A stretch of 55,936 nt of DNA from CAYMEK01 sp964389305 (GTDB lineage: Bacteria; Spirochaetota; Spirochaetia; SZUA-6; DRHE01), in assembly GCA_964389305.1 (NCBI GenBank), contig CAYMEK010000024.1, positions 1 to 55,936 of the forward strand, read 5' to 3'. Shown here one piece after another: positions 24,755 to 34,900 of this stretch (the stretch's first letter is position 1; each line of letters opens with the position of its first letter). The translations under genes and the position numbers were made by a program. The notes under the pieces were generated by a model that searched no databases, was not told the origin of the DNA, and saw nothing but the letters and a program-made list of their open reading frames with translations.

Positions 24755-27045
24755 AGAAGGACTTCAGCCTGGTAGGCACCCGCGTCGCCGGACTGGATGA
24801 AAAGGACAAGGTGCTGGGCAATGTCGTGTTCGCCGATGACTACAGCCTACCCGGCATGCTGCAGGCCAAGGTCCTGCGCTCCAATACGGCTTCAGCCAGG
24901 ATCAAGAGGCTGGACGTTTCCAAAGCCCGGAAACTGCCCGGCGTGGCCTGTGTGCTCACCGCCGCCGATGTGCCCAACAACGAATCGGTCAAGAACGTGG
25001 TCGGCCAAACCACCGAAGTGGGCCTGCTGGAGGCCAGGCATCAGGTGCTGGCCCGGGAAAGGGTGCGCTACTGGGGGGAACCTGTCGCCCTGGTGGCGGC
25101 CGAGAGCCTGGAAGCGGCCAGCGAAGCCTTGAGGCTCATCGAGGTGGACTACGAGGAGCTGCCCGCCGTATTCGATCCGCTCGAGGCCATGAAACCGCAG
25201 GCCCCCAAGATCCACGGGGACAACAACGTTATTGCTTCCTGGAAGCTGCGTAAGGGGGAGGTGGAGCAGGGATTCGCCCGGGCCGAAGTGATCGTGGAAA
25301 ATACCTACCGTACGCCCCGGCAGGAGCACGCCCACCTGGAGCCGGAATCCGGGGTGGCCTGGATCGACGACATGGGGGTGATCAACGTCCGCTACGCCGC
25401 CCAGGTGATCGAGCACTACCGGGATATCGCTGCGGTGCTGGGCCTGCCGGAGAGCCGCGTCCGGGTCATCGGCACGCTGATCGGAGGAGCATTCGGCGGC
25501 AAGGAGGATGTTACCGTGGAGGTGTTCCTGGCCCTGCTGGCCTGGAAGACCGGCCGGCCGGTGAAGCTGACCTATACCCGGGAGGAGATGGGCTACGGGC
25601 GTCACAAGCGCCATCCCTACGTGATGAAGTACAAGACCGGAGCCACCAGGGAGGGGAAGCTGGTGGCCATGGAGGCCGAGTTGGTCTCGGACGCCGGCGC
25701 CTACGTCTACCTGAGTCCCTGGGTCCTCCTCTATTCCACGGTGCACTCCACCGGACCGTACCTTATCCCCAACGTCAAGGTGGACGCCTTCTCGGTGCTG
25801 ACCAACAATGTCATGACCAGCGCCTTCCGCGGCTTCGGGGGCATGCAGGTGGCCGCCGCCTACGAGGCCCAGATGGACGAGCTGGCGGCCAGGCTCGGCA
25901 TGGACCCGTTGGAGCTGCGGAAGAAGAACTTCCTGAAAAAAGGGGACCTCACGGCCAGCTTCCAGGAGATCACTTCCGAGGTGTGGCTGGAGCAATGCGC
26001 CCGCAGGGCCCTCGCCGCCCTGGGCCCGCAGAGCAGGGGCAGCGGCACCAGGAAGGTGGGCCGGGGTCTGGCCTGCTGCTGGCAGTCCTACGGCCGCATG
26101 ACCTACCTGCACGACACCTCCAGTTGCTGGGTCAACCTGGAGCTGGACGGCAGTGCGGTGGTGCGCACCGGGATTCCGGATTTAGGCGGGGGCCAGCGGG
26201 AGTCGGTTCGAGCCATCGTAGCGGAGGTGCTGGGCCTGGCTATGGAAGAGGTGCACGTGATCTCCACGGACTCCCAGGTTACCCCTCCTGCGGGAACCGT
26301 AACCGCGACGCGGGCGCTGTACATGTCGGGAAACGCCGCCAAGCTGGCCGCGGAGAACGTGCGGCGGATCGTCGTGGAGCGGGCCGCCCGGATGCTTTCC
26401 CTGCCGGCGGAGGACCTGGAGCTGAAGGGCAAGACGGTGCGCTCGCTCGGCAGCCCGGACAAGCAGCTGCCCCTGGTGCAGGCGATCAAGCAGTGCCATT
26501 TCGAGGGCCTCGTGCCCCAGAGCCTGGCTACCTTCCGGGCGCCCTTCAGCGCGCCGATCGGCTCGGATCTGATCAAGGATCCTGTATTCCCCGATTTCAC
26601 TTTCGGCGCCCAGGCGGCCGAGGTGGCCGTGGATACCGAGACCGGCGAGATAACCGTTTTGAAGTGGGCCAGCGCCTACGACGTGGGGCAGGCGATCAAC
26701 CTGAATAGGGTGGAGGGGCAGATGGAAGGGGGGGCCGCTCAGGGCCTGGGCTTCGCGCTTATGGAGGACTATTTGGAGATCGACGGCGTTCCCTGGACCT
26801 GGAACCTGCACGACTATGTCATCCCCACCGCCAAGGATGTACCGGATATAACCTCGATCGTGCTTCAGTCCGGCTCGGGCAAGGGCCCGTTCGGAGCCAA
26901 GGGAATCGGCGAGCCGGCGATCTCGGCCGCCGCTCCGGCGCTGGCTTCTGCCGTGGCTTCTGCCGTAGGGGTGCGGATAACCCGGCTGCCCATCACCTCC
27001 GAGCGCCTGTTCTTCGCCCTGCGGGAGCGGGAAGCGCGGAGATAG
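24751..27045 (+). CDS. Molybdenum hydroxylase 2, molybdopterin subunit (standard active-site motifs)
   Basis: A 764-aa large subunit of the xanthine dehydrogenase family, beginning with GTG at 24751 overlapping the FeS gene stop. The hammerhead domain (residues ~15-130) is followed by the Mo-binding part with IGGAFGGKED, SAFRGFGGMQ (the Arg that positions purine substrates in xanthine dehydrogenase) and GAKGIGEP with the catalytic Glu. These consensus residues are compatible with a purine or similar N-heterocycle substrate, though family members also act on aldehydes and nicotinate. The cofactor would be matured by the MocA and XdhC proteins in this window. A sugar kinase gene begins 9 bp downstream. 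Confidence 0.93.
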   Translation: MKKDFSLVGTRVAGLDEKDKVLGNVVFADDYSLPGMLQAKVLRSNTASARIKRLDVSKARKLPGVACVLTAADVPNNESVKNVVGQTTEVGLLEARHQVLARERVRYWGEPVALVAAESLEAASEALRLIEVDYEELPAVFDPLEAMKPQAPKIHGDNNVIASWKLRKGEVEQGFARAEVIVENTYRTPRQEHAHLEPESGVAWIDDMGVINVRYAAQVIEHYRDIAAVLGLPESRVRVIGTLIGGAFGGKEDVTVEVFLALLAWKTGRPVKLTYTREEMGYGRHKRHPYVMKYKTGATREGKLVAMEAELVSDAGAYVYLSPWVLLYSTVHSTGPYLIPNVKVDAFSVLTNNVMTSAFRGFGGMQVAAAYEAQMDELAARLGMDPLELRKKNFLKKGDLTASFQEITSEVWLEQCARRALAALGPQSRGSGTRKVGRGLACCWQSYGRMTYLHDTSSCWVNLELDGSAVVRTGIPDLGGGQRESVRAIVAEVLGLAMEEVHVISTDSQVTPPAGTVTATRALYMSGNAAKLAAENVRRIVVERAARMLSLPAEDLELKGKTVRSLGSPDKQLPLVQAIKQCHFEGLVPQSLATFRAPFSAPIGSDLIKDPVFPDFTFGAQAAEVAVDTETGEITVLKWASAYDVGQAINLNRVEGQMEGGAAQGLGFALMEDYLEIDGVPWTWNLHDYVIPTAKDVPDITSIVLQSGSGKGPFGAKGIGEPAISAAAPALASAVASAVGVRITRLPITSERLFFALREREARR

Positions 27046-27054
27046 GGGAATCTC

Positions 27055-28017
27055 ATGCCTCATACCATCGTGGCCTACGGAGAGCTGCTCTGGGACCTGC
27101 TGCCGGGCGGGGCCAGGCTGGGGGGAGCTCCGTTCAACTTCGTGTACAGGGTCAACTGCCTGGGCGACCGCGGGATCATGATCAGCCGGGTGGGGCTGGA
27201 CGATCTGGGAAGGAGAGCCCTGCAGGCAGTCGCCGGGCTGGGAATGGAAACCGGCTATATCCAGACCGACGGCGAGCATTCGACCGGAACGGTGAAGGTT
27301 TCCTTCGACCGGAAGAGAAACCCCGATTTCACCATCCTTCCGGACGCGGCCTACGACTTCATAGAGCCTGAGGCAGGGCTGCGAGAGCTGGCGGGGCGGG
27401 CCGACTGCCTGTGCTTCGGCACCCTGATCCAGCGTCGTGAGGTCTCGCGGAATACGCTCGGAGAGCTGATCGCAGCGTTTCGGGGCAGCTTCGCCCTGCT
27501 GGACATCAACCTGCGCCGGGACTGCTGGAGCAGGCAGAGCGTGCTCGGCTCGATCGAAAGAGCGGACATCCTCAAGCTCAACGAGGAAGAAGCACGCCTG
27601 GTGGCCGGGCTCTACGGCCGACCGACCGGCGGCCCTGTAGGTCGGGAGAAAGCAGACCTCCCGGTCCTGGCGGACAGGCTGTTGGAGCGCACCGCGCTGC
27701 AGATCGTGCTGATTACTCTGGGAGACAGGGGCTCCTTTGCCGCAACCCGGGAGGGGCGGAAGGTCTACCACCCCGGCTTCATGGTGAAGCTCAAAGACCC
27801 GGTCGGCTCGGGGGACGCCTTTACGGCCGGTTTCTTGCATGCTCTTCTCGGGACGGGGAGCCTGGAGGAGGCCTGCCGCTACGGCAACGCCCTCGGGGCG
27901 ATGGTCGCCGCCCAGGAGGGCGCCACCCAACCTCTGGATCTGGGGGAGATCGAGGCGTTCCTGGCCCGGGCCGCGCCGGGTCCGATCGACAGCGGTCTCG
28001 AAGAGTATCGCATCTGA
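27055..28017 (+). CDS. PfkB-family sugar kinase (fructokinase-like)
   Basis: A 320-aa ribokinase-fold kinase. The N-terminal GELLWDLLPGGARLGGAPFNF is typical of fructokinases, and the C-terminal signature DPVGSGDAFTAGFLHALL holds the catalytic Asp and anion hole. It starts only 9 bp after the molybdenum hydroxylase 2 large subunit, so it may be read from the same transcript. It precedes a GH13 glycosidase by 106 bp. Phosphorylation of fructose released by that glycosidase is plausible; a nucleoside or ribose substrate linked to nucleobase breakdown is an alternative. Confidence 0.87.
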   Translation: MPHTIVAYGELLWDLLPGGARLGGAPFNFVYRVNCLGDRGIMISRVGLDDLGRRALQAVAGLGMETGYIQTDGEHSTGTVKVSFDRKRNPDFTILPDAAYDFIEPEAGLRELAGRADCLCFGTLIQRREVSRNTLGELIAAFRGSFALLDINLRRDCWSRQSVLGSIERADILKLNEEEARLVAGLYGRPTGGPVGREKADLPVLADRLLERTALQIVLITLGDRGSFAATREGRKVYHPGFMVKLKDPVGSGDAFTAGFLHALLGTGSLEEACRYGNALGAMVAAQEGATQPLDLGEIEAFLARAAPGPIDSGLEEYRI

Positions 28018-28123
28018 GCCATGCTGGATCCCTTTGCCATATCTCTACACCCGGTGTTCGAGCAGGCGCCGGGCAGGAAGCTATCCAGCCGCAACCGGCT
28101 GCCGGCCGACTGAGGGGGCGAAA

Positions 28124-29467
28124 ATGAATCACCGCTGGTATCACGACGCCATGTTCTATCACCTCTACCCGCTGGGGCTGTGCGCCGCCCCCGAGCGCAA
28201 CGACTTCCACTCTCCCCCCGCCCGGAGGCTGGAGGTACTGTTCGAATGGGTGGAGCACGTCGCCGGACTGGGGCTCAACGCGCTGTACCTGGGACCGGTC
28301 TTCGAATCCACGGCCCACGGCTACGACACCGCCGACTACTTCAGCGTGGATCGCCGGCTCGGTGACGCCAATCTGCTCAAACAGCTGACCGGCAGCCTGA
28401 AGGACCGCGGCCTGAGGGTGGTGTTCGACGGGGTGTTCAACCACGTCGGGCGGGATTTCTGGGCTTTCAGGGACCTTCGGGAAAAGGGAGAGGGGTCTGC
28501 CTATGCATCCTGGTTTCACAATCTCGATTTCAGCCGCAGCAGCCCCTACGGCGATCCCTTCGCCTACGAGGGCTGGCACGGCCACCTGGACCTGGTGAAG
28601 CTGAACCTGGCCAACCCCGAAGTGCGGCGCCACCTTTTCGACGCGGTGAGCATGTGGATCGCCGAGTTCGACATAGACGGCCTGCGATTGGACGCCGCCG
28701 ATCAGATCGATCCGGACTTCCACCGCGCTCTGGCTGCGCACTGCAAGGCGATCAAGCCGGATTTTTGGCTGATGGGAGAGATCGTGGCGGGAGACTATCG
28801 CCGCTGGCTGCACGAGGCGGGTCTGGATTCGGTGACCAACTACGAGTGTTACAAGGGGCTTTATTCCAGCCACGTGGACAGGAACTACTTCGAGATAGCC
28901 TATTCCCTCAACCGGCAGTTCGGCCCGCAGGGGATCTATCGAGGCAGTTACCTGTACAACTTCGCCGACAATCACGACGTGGACCGGGTGGCCTCCCGCC
29001 TGAGCGAAGCATCGGACCTGTACCCGCTGCATATCCTGTTGTTCACCATGCCGGGGGTGCCCTCGATCTACTACGGCAGTGAGTGGGGAGTCGGCGGCAG
29101 ACGGGGCGCCCACAGCGACGCGGATCTTCGCCCCGCCCTCGATCTTTCCCGCTGCGGATCGTATCCGCATCCCGATCTGGCCGCCGCCGTGCGGCGCCTG
29201 GCGGCCCTGCGCAGCTCGCTTCCGGCTCTGCGTCACGGGGACTACACGCAGCTTCACGTGGACCATCGCCAGCTCGCCTTCGGCCGCCGGACCGAGGACT
29301 GCTCGGTGGTGGTGATGGTGAACGCCGCGGAAAAGCCGGCCTCCGTCCCGGCGCAGCCGGGCCGTTACCAGGATGCGCTCAACCAGGATGAGATCATAGA
29401 GGTCCGCCCGCAGCGGCCCGGAGTGACGGTGCAGAGCAAGTGGGGGCGCATTCTGGTCGGAAGGTGA
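28124..29467 (+). CDS. GH13 alpha-amylase-family glycosidase
   Basis: A compact 447-aa GH13 enzyme without signal peptide. The four conserved regions are present: DGVFNHVG, GLRLDAADQ with the nucleophile Asp, LMGEIVAG with the acid/base Glu, and FADNHDVDR. No carbohydrate-binding module is visible. ATG 28124 follows GAGGGGG; a longer in-frame upstream reading adds nothing recognisable and overlaps the kinase gene. With the phosphorylase at the left edge and the adjacent kinase, it points to cytoplasmic use of alpha-glucans or sucrose-like sugars. The bond specificity is not certain. Confidence 0.9.
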   Translation: MNHRWYHDAMFYHLYPLGLCAAPERNDFHSPPARRLEVLFEWVEHVAGLGLNALYLGPVFESTAHGYDTADYFSVDRRLGDANLLKQLTGSLKDRGLRVVFDGVFNHVGRDFWAFRDLREKGEGSAYASWFHNLDFSRSSPYGDPFAYEGWHGHLDLVKLNLANPEVRRHLFDAVSMWIAEFDIDGLRLDAADQIDPDFHRALAAHCKAIKPDFWLMGEIVAGDYRRWLHEAGLDSVTNYECYKGLYSSHVDRNYFEIAYSLNRQFGPQGIYRGSYLYNFADNHDVDRVASRLSEASDLYPLHILLFTMPGVPSIYYGSEWGVGGRRGAHSDADLRPALDLSRCGSYPHPDLAAAVRRLAALRSSLPALRHGDYTQLHVDHRQLAFGRRTEDCSVVVMVNAAEKPASVPAQPGRYQDALNQDEIIEVRPQRPGVTVQSKWGRILVGR

Positions 29468-29496
29468 CGGCAAGGAGAGGTGAACGGCGCGCTTGC

Positions 29497-29569
29497 GGCT
29501 GCCAGGCAGCCGCCAGACGGAAGCCGGTCGATCGCCGATCGTCTACGCTTGTACCGGCTTCGGGCTGCC
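29497..29569. repeat. Nested inverted repeats between convergent genes
   Basis: GGCAGCC (29505-29511) pairs with GGCTGCC (29563-29569), and inside it GAAGCCGGT (29520-29528) pairs perfectly with ACCGGCTTC (29553-29561). A further GGCTGCC at 29497-29503 offers a competing partner. It fills the gap between the amylase and sensor-kinase stops, so it is a candidate two-way transcript end although without T tracts. Confidence 0.5.
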
Positions 29570-29579
29570 TGCCCGTAGA

Positions 29580-31853
29580 CTACTTTTCCGGAGCCAACCC
29601 TGTACGCCGGAGCGTGAAATAAAAGGTCGCACCCTGAGTGGCTTTACTTTCCGCCCATACACGTCCGCCGTGGCGGTTGACGATCCGCTGGACGATAGCC
29701 AGGCCCACCCCGGTGCCCTGGAATTCGCTTTCGTGATGCAGCCGCTCGAACACGCCGAAAAGCTTGTTGGCGTATTTCATGGGAAACCCGGCGCCGTTGT
29801 CGCGCACGAAGTACAGGGCTTCATCGTCGGTCTGCCGTCCTTCAACCTCGATGAGCGCCCTTTCTTGCCTGGATGAGAATTTAATGGCGTTGGCGAGCAG
29901 GTTTGTCCACACCTGGTTGATCAGGATGGGATCGCCTTCCGCCGCCGGCAGCTCTCCGACTTTGAACTCGATGCGCTGCCTGTCCTTCGGCATCGTCAAT
30001 TCCTCAAAAGCCGACCTTGCCAGCGCCTCCATGTCTACCGGGGAAGGGTGCATTTCAGCGCGGCCGGCACGGGAGAAAGCCAGCAAATCTTCGATCAGCT
30101 GGCCCATTCGTCTGGTCTCGTTAGTCACCACGGCACACAGCCGTCTGCCCTCCGCATCCAGAGACGAGCTATACTCCTCCGAGAGAATACGGGTATAGCC
30201 GTCGATCGCGCGCAGCGGTGAACGTAGATCATGGGACACCGAATAGCTGAAGGCTTCGAGCTCCCTGTTTGCGGCAGTAAGGCTGTCGGCCTGGGCCCGT
30301 AACTGCCGGTTCAAATCCCGTATCTCGGATTCCGCCCGTATCCGCTCGGTCATATCGTTGATGGTCAGCAGCAAATGGAGCTGCCCGCCGGACTCGAAGG
30401 TTGTAAAACGGCAGTTCAGCCAGACATCCCTGCCGAAGGTGCTCGTCACGTGAACGTCTTTCTCCTGGCTCGACCCGGATCGCACCACTTCAAGAGCCGC
30501 TTCGTAGAGCCCTGAGTCTTTCCACGAGTTAATATGATGATAGTTCTGCGACAGCACCTGCTCCAAAGAGGCATTTATCATTTTGGCGGCCGCCTCATTG
30601 GCCAGGACGCATTGACCTGTGGAATCATAGGCTGCTATACCGGTGGAGGAAGCCGTTACTATCTGCTTTTGGAAGCTGAGGGTCTCTTGGAGTTGCTGTG
30701 TGCGCTCCGAGACCCGTTGCTCCAATCCTTGTAGTGTCTCACGCAATCGGGCCGTCATGCTGTTGAAGGCCCGGGCCAGACCGGCAACCTCCAGCGGTCC
30801 GCTGACCTCCGCCTGCAGCTCCAGCTCACCGCCGGAGATCCGGGTCGCTGTTTCCATCAAGTTCACCAATGGCACGGACAGGCGGCGGGCCACGTGCACG
30901 CCGACCAGGCCGGCTGCGGCTCCTATAACAACAATAATCGCCACAGATATGACTGCATCCCGAATGACTTCTCTGTATGCCTCGCTCCAGGGTAACTCGG
31001 TTACCACTGCCCAATCGGGTGTCTGCAGAGGAACATACGTGCCCACCACCAGGCTTCCGGTGATTCCCCGGTAGGTGCTCGTTTCGCCGGGGTTAACGGA
31101 GGATTGATGGATAAACGTTTCAACCGCCTCCAGGGACCGTACGTTTTCGCCTTTCAGGACCCGGGCTGCATCGTGAAAGGCGAGCAGATTGCCCTGTTTG
31201 TCCACTACGTAGGCCAGACCCCTCTGGCCCACCTTGAGCCGGTCGACCAGGTCCCACATGAATTTCAGGTTTACCTCGGCCACCAACGTTCCCTGGAAAT
31301 CGCCGAAGACATTGTAGACGGGGACGGTCATCCCGGTCATTGGCTCGCTGGTTACCGGATCGATGAACACCTGGCCGATTTGCTGTTTTCCCCGCAGGAT
31401 ACGAGTCAGGGTCTCGCTCTCCAGCCTCTCGGCCAGCTCTCCGGAGGCCGCCCGAGAGAGACGGGAGGCTCGAGCCAGTTCCCGATTCTGGTTGTCCAAT
31501 AAAACCAACTGGCGAAATGCCTGTTGCAGGCCCAGCAGGCTTTCCAGGATCTGCTTTTGTTCCCGCGAAGAGGCGCTGAGCGGATCGCTGAACCAAATTA
31601 CCGTCTCCATGGCCTTGAACTTGTCCTGTATGAAATTGCTCACTGTTCCGGCAGCCCCTTGGGCGATGAGCTTCTGATTGTTGGAAATGATGAGTTGCTG
31701 AGTTCGCAGATCAGAGTACAGCTGCAAGCCGCCGGCGACCAGAAGCGTTGCCACGCTCAAGACTGCAAAGGCAAAGGCCAGTGTGGTGGTTAGACTTCCG
31801 GCAGGCAGGGACTTCTTCGACTTTTTTTCTGCAGCCTCTATTGACTTGCTCAT
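29580..31853 (-). CDS. Membrane sensor histidine kinase (Cache-HAMP-PAS-HisKA-HATPase)
   Basis: A 757-aa inner-membrane kinase. A first membrane helix at ~22-45 and a second at ~303-325 bracket a ~255-residue periplasmic sensor of the double-Cache type (VYNVFGDFQGTLVAEVNLKFMW..). HAMP (~326-378), a coiled segment, PAS (~395-510), HisKA with the phospho-acceptor in YSVSHDLRSPLRA (~545) and a HATPase domain with NAIKF, DNGAGFP and GTGVGLAIV follow. It is the last gene of the three-gene leftward operon, 69 bp after the hybrid kinase. The Cache fold usually binds small organic ligands; the ligand here is unknown. Confidence 0.9.
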   Translation of the reverse strand: MSKSIEAAEKKSKKSLPAGSLTTTLAFAFAVLSVATLLVAGGLQLYSDLRTQQLIISNNQKLIAQGAAGTVSNFIQDKFKAMETVIWFSDPLSASSREQKQILESLLGLQQAFRQLVLLDNQNRELARASRLSRAASGELAERLESETLTRILRGKQQIGQVFIDPVTSEPMTGMTVPVYNVFGDFQGTLVAEVNLKFMWDLVDRLKVGQRGLAYVVDKQGNLLAFHDAARVLKGENVRSLEAVETFIHQSSVNPGETSTYRGITGSLVVGTYVPLQTPDWAVVTELPWSEAYREVIRDAVISVAIIVVIGAAAGLVGVHVARRLSVPLVNLMETATRISGGELELQAEVSGPLEVAGLARAFNSMTARLRETLQGLEQRVSERTQQLQETLSFQKQIVTASSTGIAAYDSTGQCVLANEAAAKMINASLEQVLSQNYHHINSWKDSGLYEAALEVVRSGSSQEKDVHVTSTFGRDVWLNCRFTTFESGGQLHLLLTINDMTERIRAESEIRDLNRQLRAQADSLTAANRELEAFSYSVSHDLRSPLRAIDGYTRILSEEYSSSLDAEGRRLCAVVTNETRRMGQLIEDLLAFSRAGRAEMHPSPVDMEALARSAFEELTMPKDRQRIEFKVGELPAAEGDPILINQVWTNLLANAIKFSSRQERALIEVEGRQTDDEALYFVRDNGAGFPMKYANKLFGVFERLHHESEFQGTGVGLAIVQRIVNRHGGRVWAESKATQGATFYFTLRRTGLAPEK

Positions 31854-31922
31854 TTCTTACTCACGGAGTCACCGGTTGCGCTGAACCTTCAGCCGTTGCC
31901 TTCGCCTTTACAGGCCGCCGGC

Positions 31923-34900
31923 TCATCTATCGAGCAGCTCCCGGATCTTGCCCATCAAGGTTGCCGCTGAAAACGGTTTCGCCAGGTACTCGATCTGGTG
32001 TTCCCGCAAGCCTTTGCGGACCATCACATCTTCGGTATACCCGGACATGAACAGCACCCGCATGTCCGGACGGATCGGTCCCAGGCGCTCGGCCAGCTCT
32101 CTGCCGCTGATTCGCGGCATCACCATATCCGTTATCAACAGGTGGATCGGCCCGTCATGGGCTTCCGCCCGCAGCAGTGCGTCGCTGCCGTCCCGCGCCT
32201 CGAGAACTGCGTACCCGTTGTATTCTAGCATTTGTCGCACCAGGTTCCGCAGAGGCTGGGCGTCTTCGACCAGCAAGATCGTCTCCCCGTGGCCGCGCTC
32301 CGCCCTCGGGGTCGAAGCAGAGGGCTTCTTAGTCGGGGTACTCTTGCTGACCGGGAAATATATCTTGAACGTGGTTCCCTGGCCGGGCTTGCTGCTTACC
32401 AGGATGTCTCCGCCGCTCTGCTTGACGATCCCGTAGACCGTGGCCAAACCCAGGCCGGTTCCTTCCTTGGCATTCTTGGTGGTGAAAAACGGTTCGAACA
32501 GACGAGATCGGGTTGCTTCATCCATTCCGCTGCCCGTGTCGGCTACCTCCAGCAGCACGCAAGGTCCGACCGGGGACTCCGGATGAGAATGGACGTGCGC
32601 TTCATCCAGATGAACATTATCGGTGCGGATGTAGAGGGTTCCCCCGTTGGGCATGGCATCCCGGGCGTTGACCACCAGATTCATGAGGACCTGTTCGATC
32701 TGGCCGGGGTCGGCGGTAATCTGCTGCAGGTCGGGGGCGAGTGAGGTCCTGACAGTGATGTCCTCTCCGATGAGGCGGCCGAACATCTTTTTCAGGTCGG
32801 AGATCAGCGTGTTCAGGTCGATAACCGTGGGAGCCAGTATCTGTCTGCGGCTGAAGGCCAGCAATTGACGGGTAAGGGTCGCGGCCCGCCCGCCCGCCCG
32901 CTGTATCTCCTCGAGTTCTTCCAGCAGCGGGCTCTCCGCCGGGATTTTCTCGTGCATGATCTCGCAGTAGCCCTGGATCACGGTGAGCAGGTTGTTGAAA
33001 TCATGGGCGATGCCGCCGGCCAGCCTGCCCAGACCTTCCATCTTCTGGGACTGCCGTAGCTGCTCTTCCAGCTTCGTTCGCGCCTCTTCGGCGCGCTTGT
33101 GTTCGGTTATATCACGTACTACCGCTACGATCCCTGCCGGCAGTCCCTGGCTGTCCCTGACGGAGGAAATAGAGGCGAGAACGTCGATCGGGGTGCCGTC
33201 GCGGCGCTTCTGTCTCAACTCACCCTGCCAGGAACCGTGCTCCTGAAACCACTGGACGGCCGTTGCCATTGTTATGGGAAGTTGAACTACTTCGTTGATC
33301 CGCTTCCCAATGACCTCCTCCGCGCTCCAACCGTACAGGATCTCCGCCGCCTTGTTCCAGCTCGTGAGGCTAAAGTCTAAGTCCACGGCCACGATGGCGT
33401 CGGACACGTTTTGCAGCAGGCCGGCCTGGTACAGGAGTTGTTCCTCGGCCAGCTTCTGGTCGGTGATGTCCTGGGCGGCGCCGATTACCCGGGTTACCCG
33501 GCCGCTGCCGGCATCCAAAACGGGCTGGCCGTAGTCGCGAATCCAGTGTATGGCCCCGCTTCGGTCTACGATCCGGTATTCGGCAATGTGGGTTTCGCCC
33601 GCCAGATTGGCCTGTAGATGCTGGAACGCAACGGGCTTATCCTGCGCAATGATGAGGCTCTCCCAATTAGGACGCACGTTGTCTTCGAAGCTCGGTTCGT
33701 ACCCGGTGATACGTTTCAGCGCCTCGGTCGTCCATTCGGGCTTGAACTCCCCCTCCGGTCCCATGGCTATGGCGTAGGCGAAATCGGAGGTGAGCTCGGA
33801 AACCGTGCGGTAGCGCTCCTCGCTTTGGCGCAGCGCCTCTTCGGTGCGCTGCTGCTGCGTAAACAGCCGGGCGTTGGAGATGGCCAGCGCGGCCTGGTCG
33901 ACGATTCCCTGGAACAGCGCCTTTTCATCCACCGACAGAGACCGCTGTTCGCCCCGTGAAAGCACCTCGATGATGCCGATCAGGGACTCCCGGTAGTGCA
34001 TGACCGAAAGGTTCAGCGAGCGGATGCCGAGCTCGACGAACTGGGGTGACGAAAGCAGTATATCCAGCGCCTCCGCCTCCGAGATCGTGATCGTGGAGCC
34101 TTCTTCCCCGTTGTTTTGCTCCAGCCTCTTACAGGGGATTCGAGGTACATGCTCCAGATGTTCGGGGCGGATGCCCAGCGCTGTAGCCGCACAGAGGGTG
34201 TCTTGAGGTTCATCATAGAGATAGATAATTACGATGGGAGCGTCGAGGGCTTTGGCTGTCTCCTCGCATACGGCCCTTAGAGCATCCTGGAGATCCAGGG
34301 TGGCGTTCAATAGCGCCGCTGTGCGCACCAGAGTGGCGGCGCGGGCGGCTTCCAGGCGCACCTGCTCCTCCGCCCGTTTATACTCGGTAATGTCCTCGAA
34401 GGAGCCCTCATAGTAGAGTACCGTGCCGTCTTGATCCCGTACGACCCTGGCGTTCTCGCGCACAGTAATTTCCGAGCCGTCCAGCCTGAGCCAAACGTTC
34501 TCCAGGCCGGTGACCACTCCCTTGCTCTCCACCTGTTCCCGGAAGCGGCTGCGGGGATAGTCCGGCGCATAGCCTTCCCGTTCCAGGTTGCGCTGTGCCA
34601 GCTCGGAAAAGGAGGAAAAGCCTAGCATCCGTACCGCAGCGGGATTGGCCATCAGAATGCGGCCGTCCGGTGTCGTGCGGTACAGGCCGACTGAGGCGTT
34701 TTCGTAGAGGCTGCGGAAGCGCTCTTCACTCTCTCGCAGTGCTTCCTCCGCCCTACGGCGTTCGAGACGAAGCTGCTTGTCTTCTAGAGCACGGAGTACC
34801 GCCTGTCCCAATCGCTTGAGGTGTTCCTTGATGACGTAGTCGGCCGCCCCCGCCTTCATACAGGCGACCGCCGTGTCTTCATTTATCGCACCGGTGAGGA

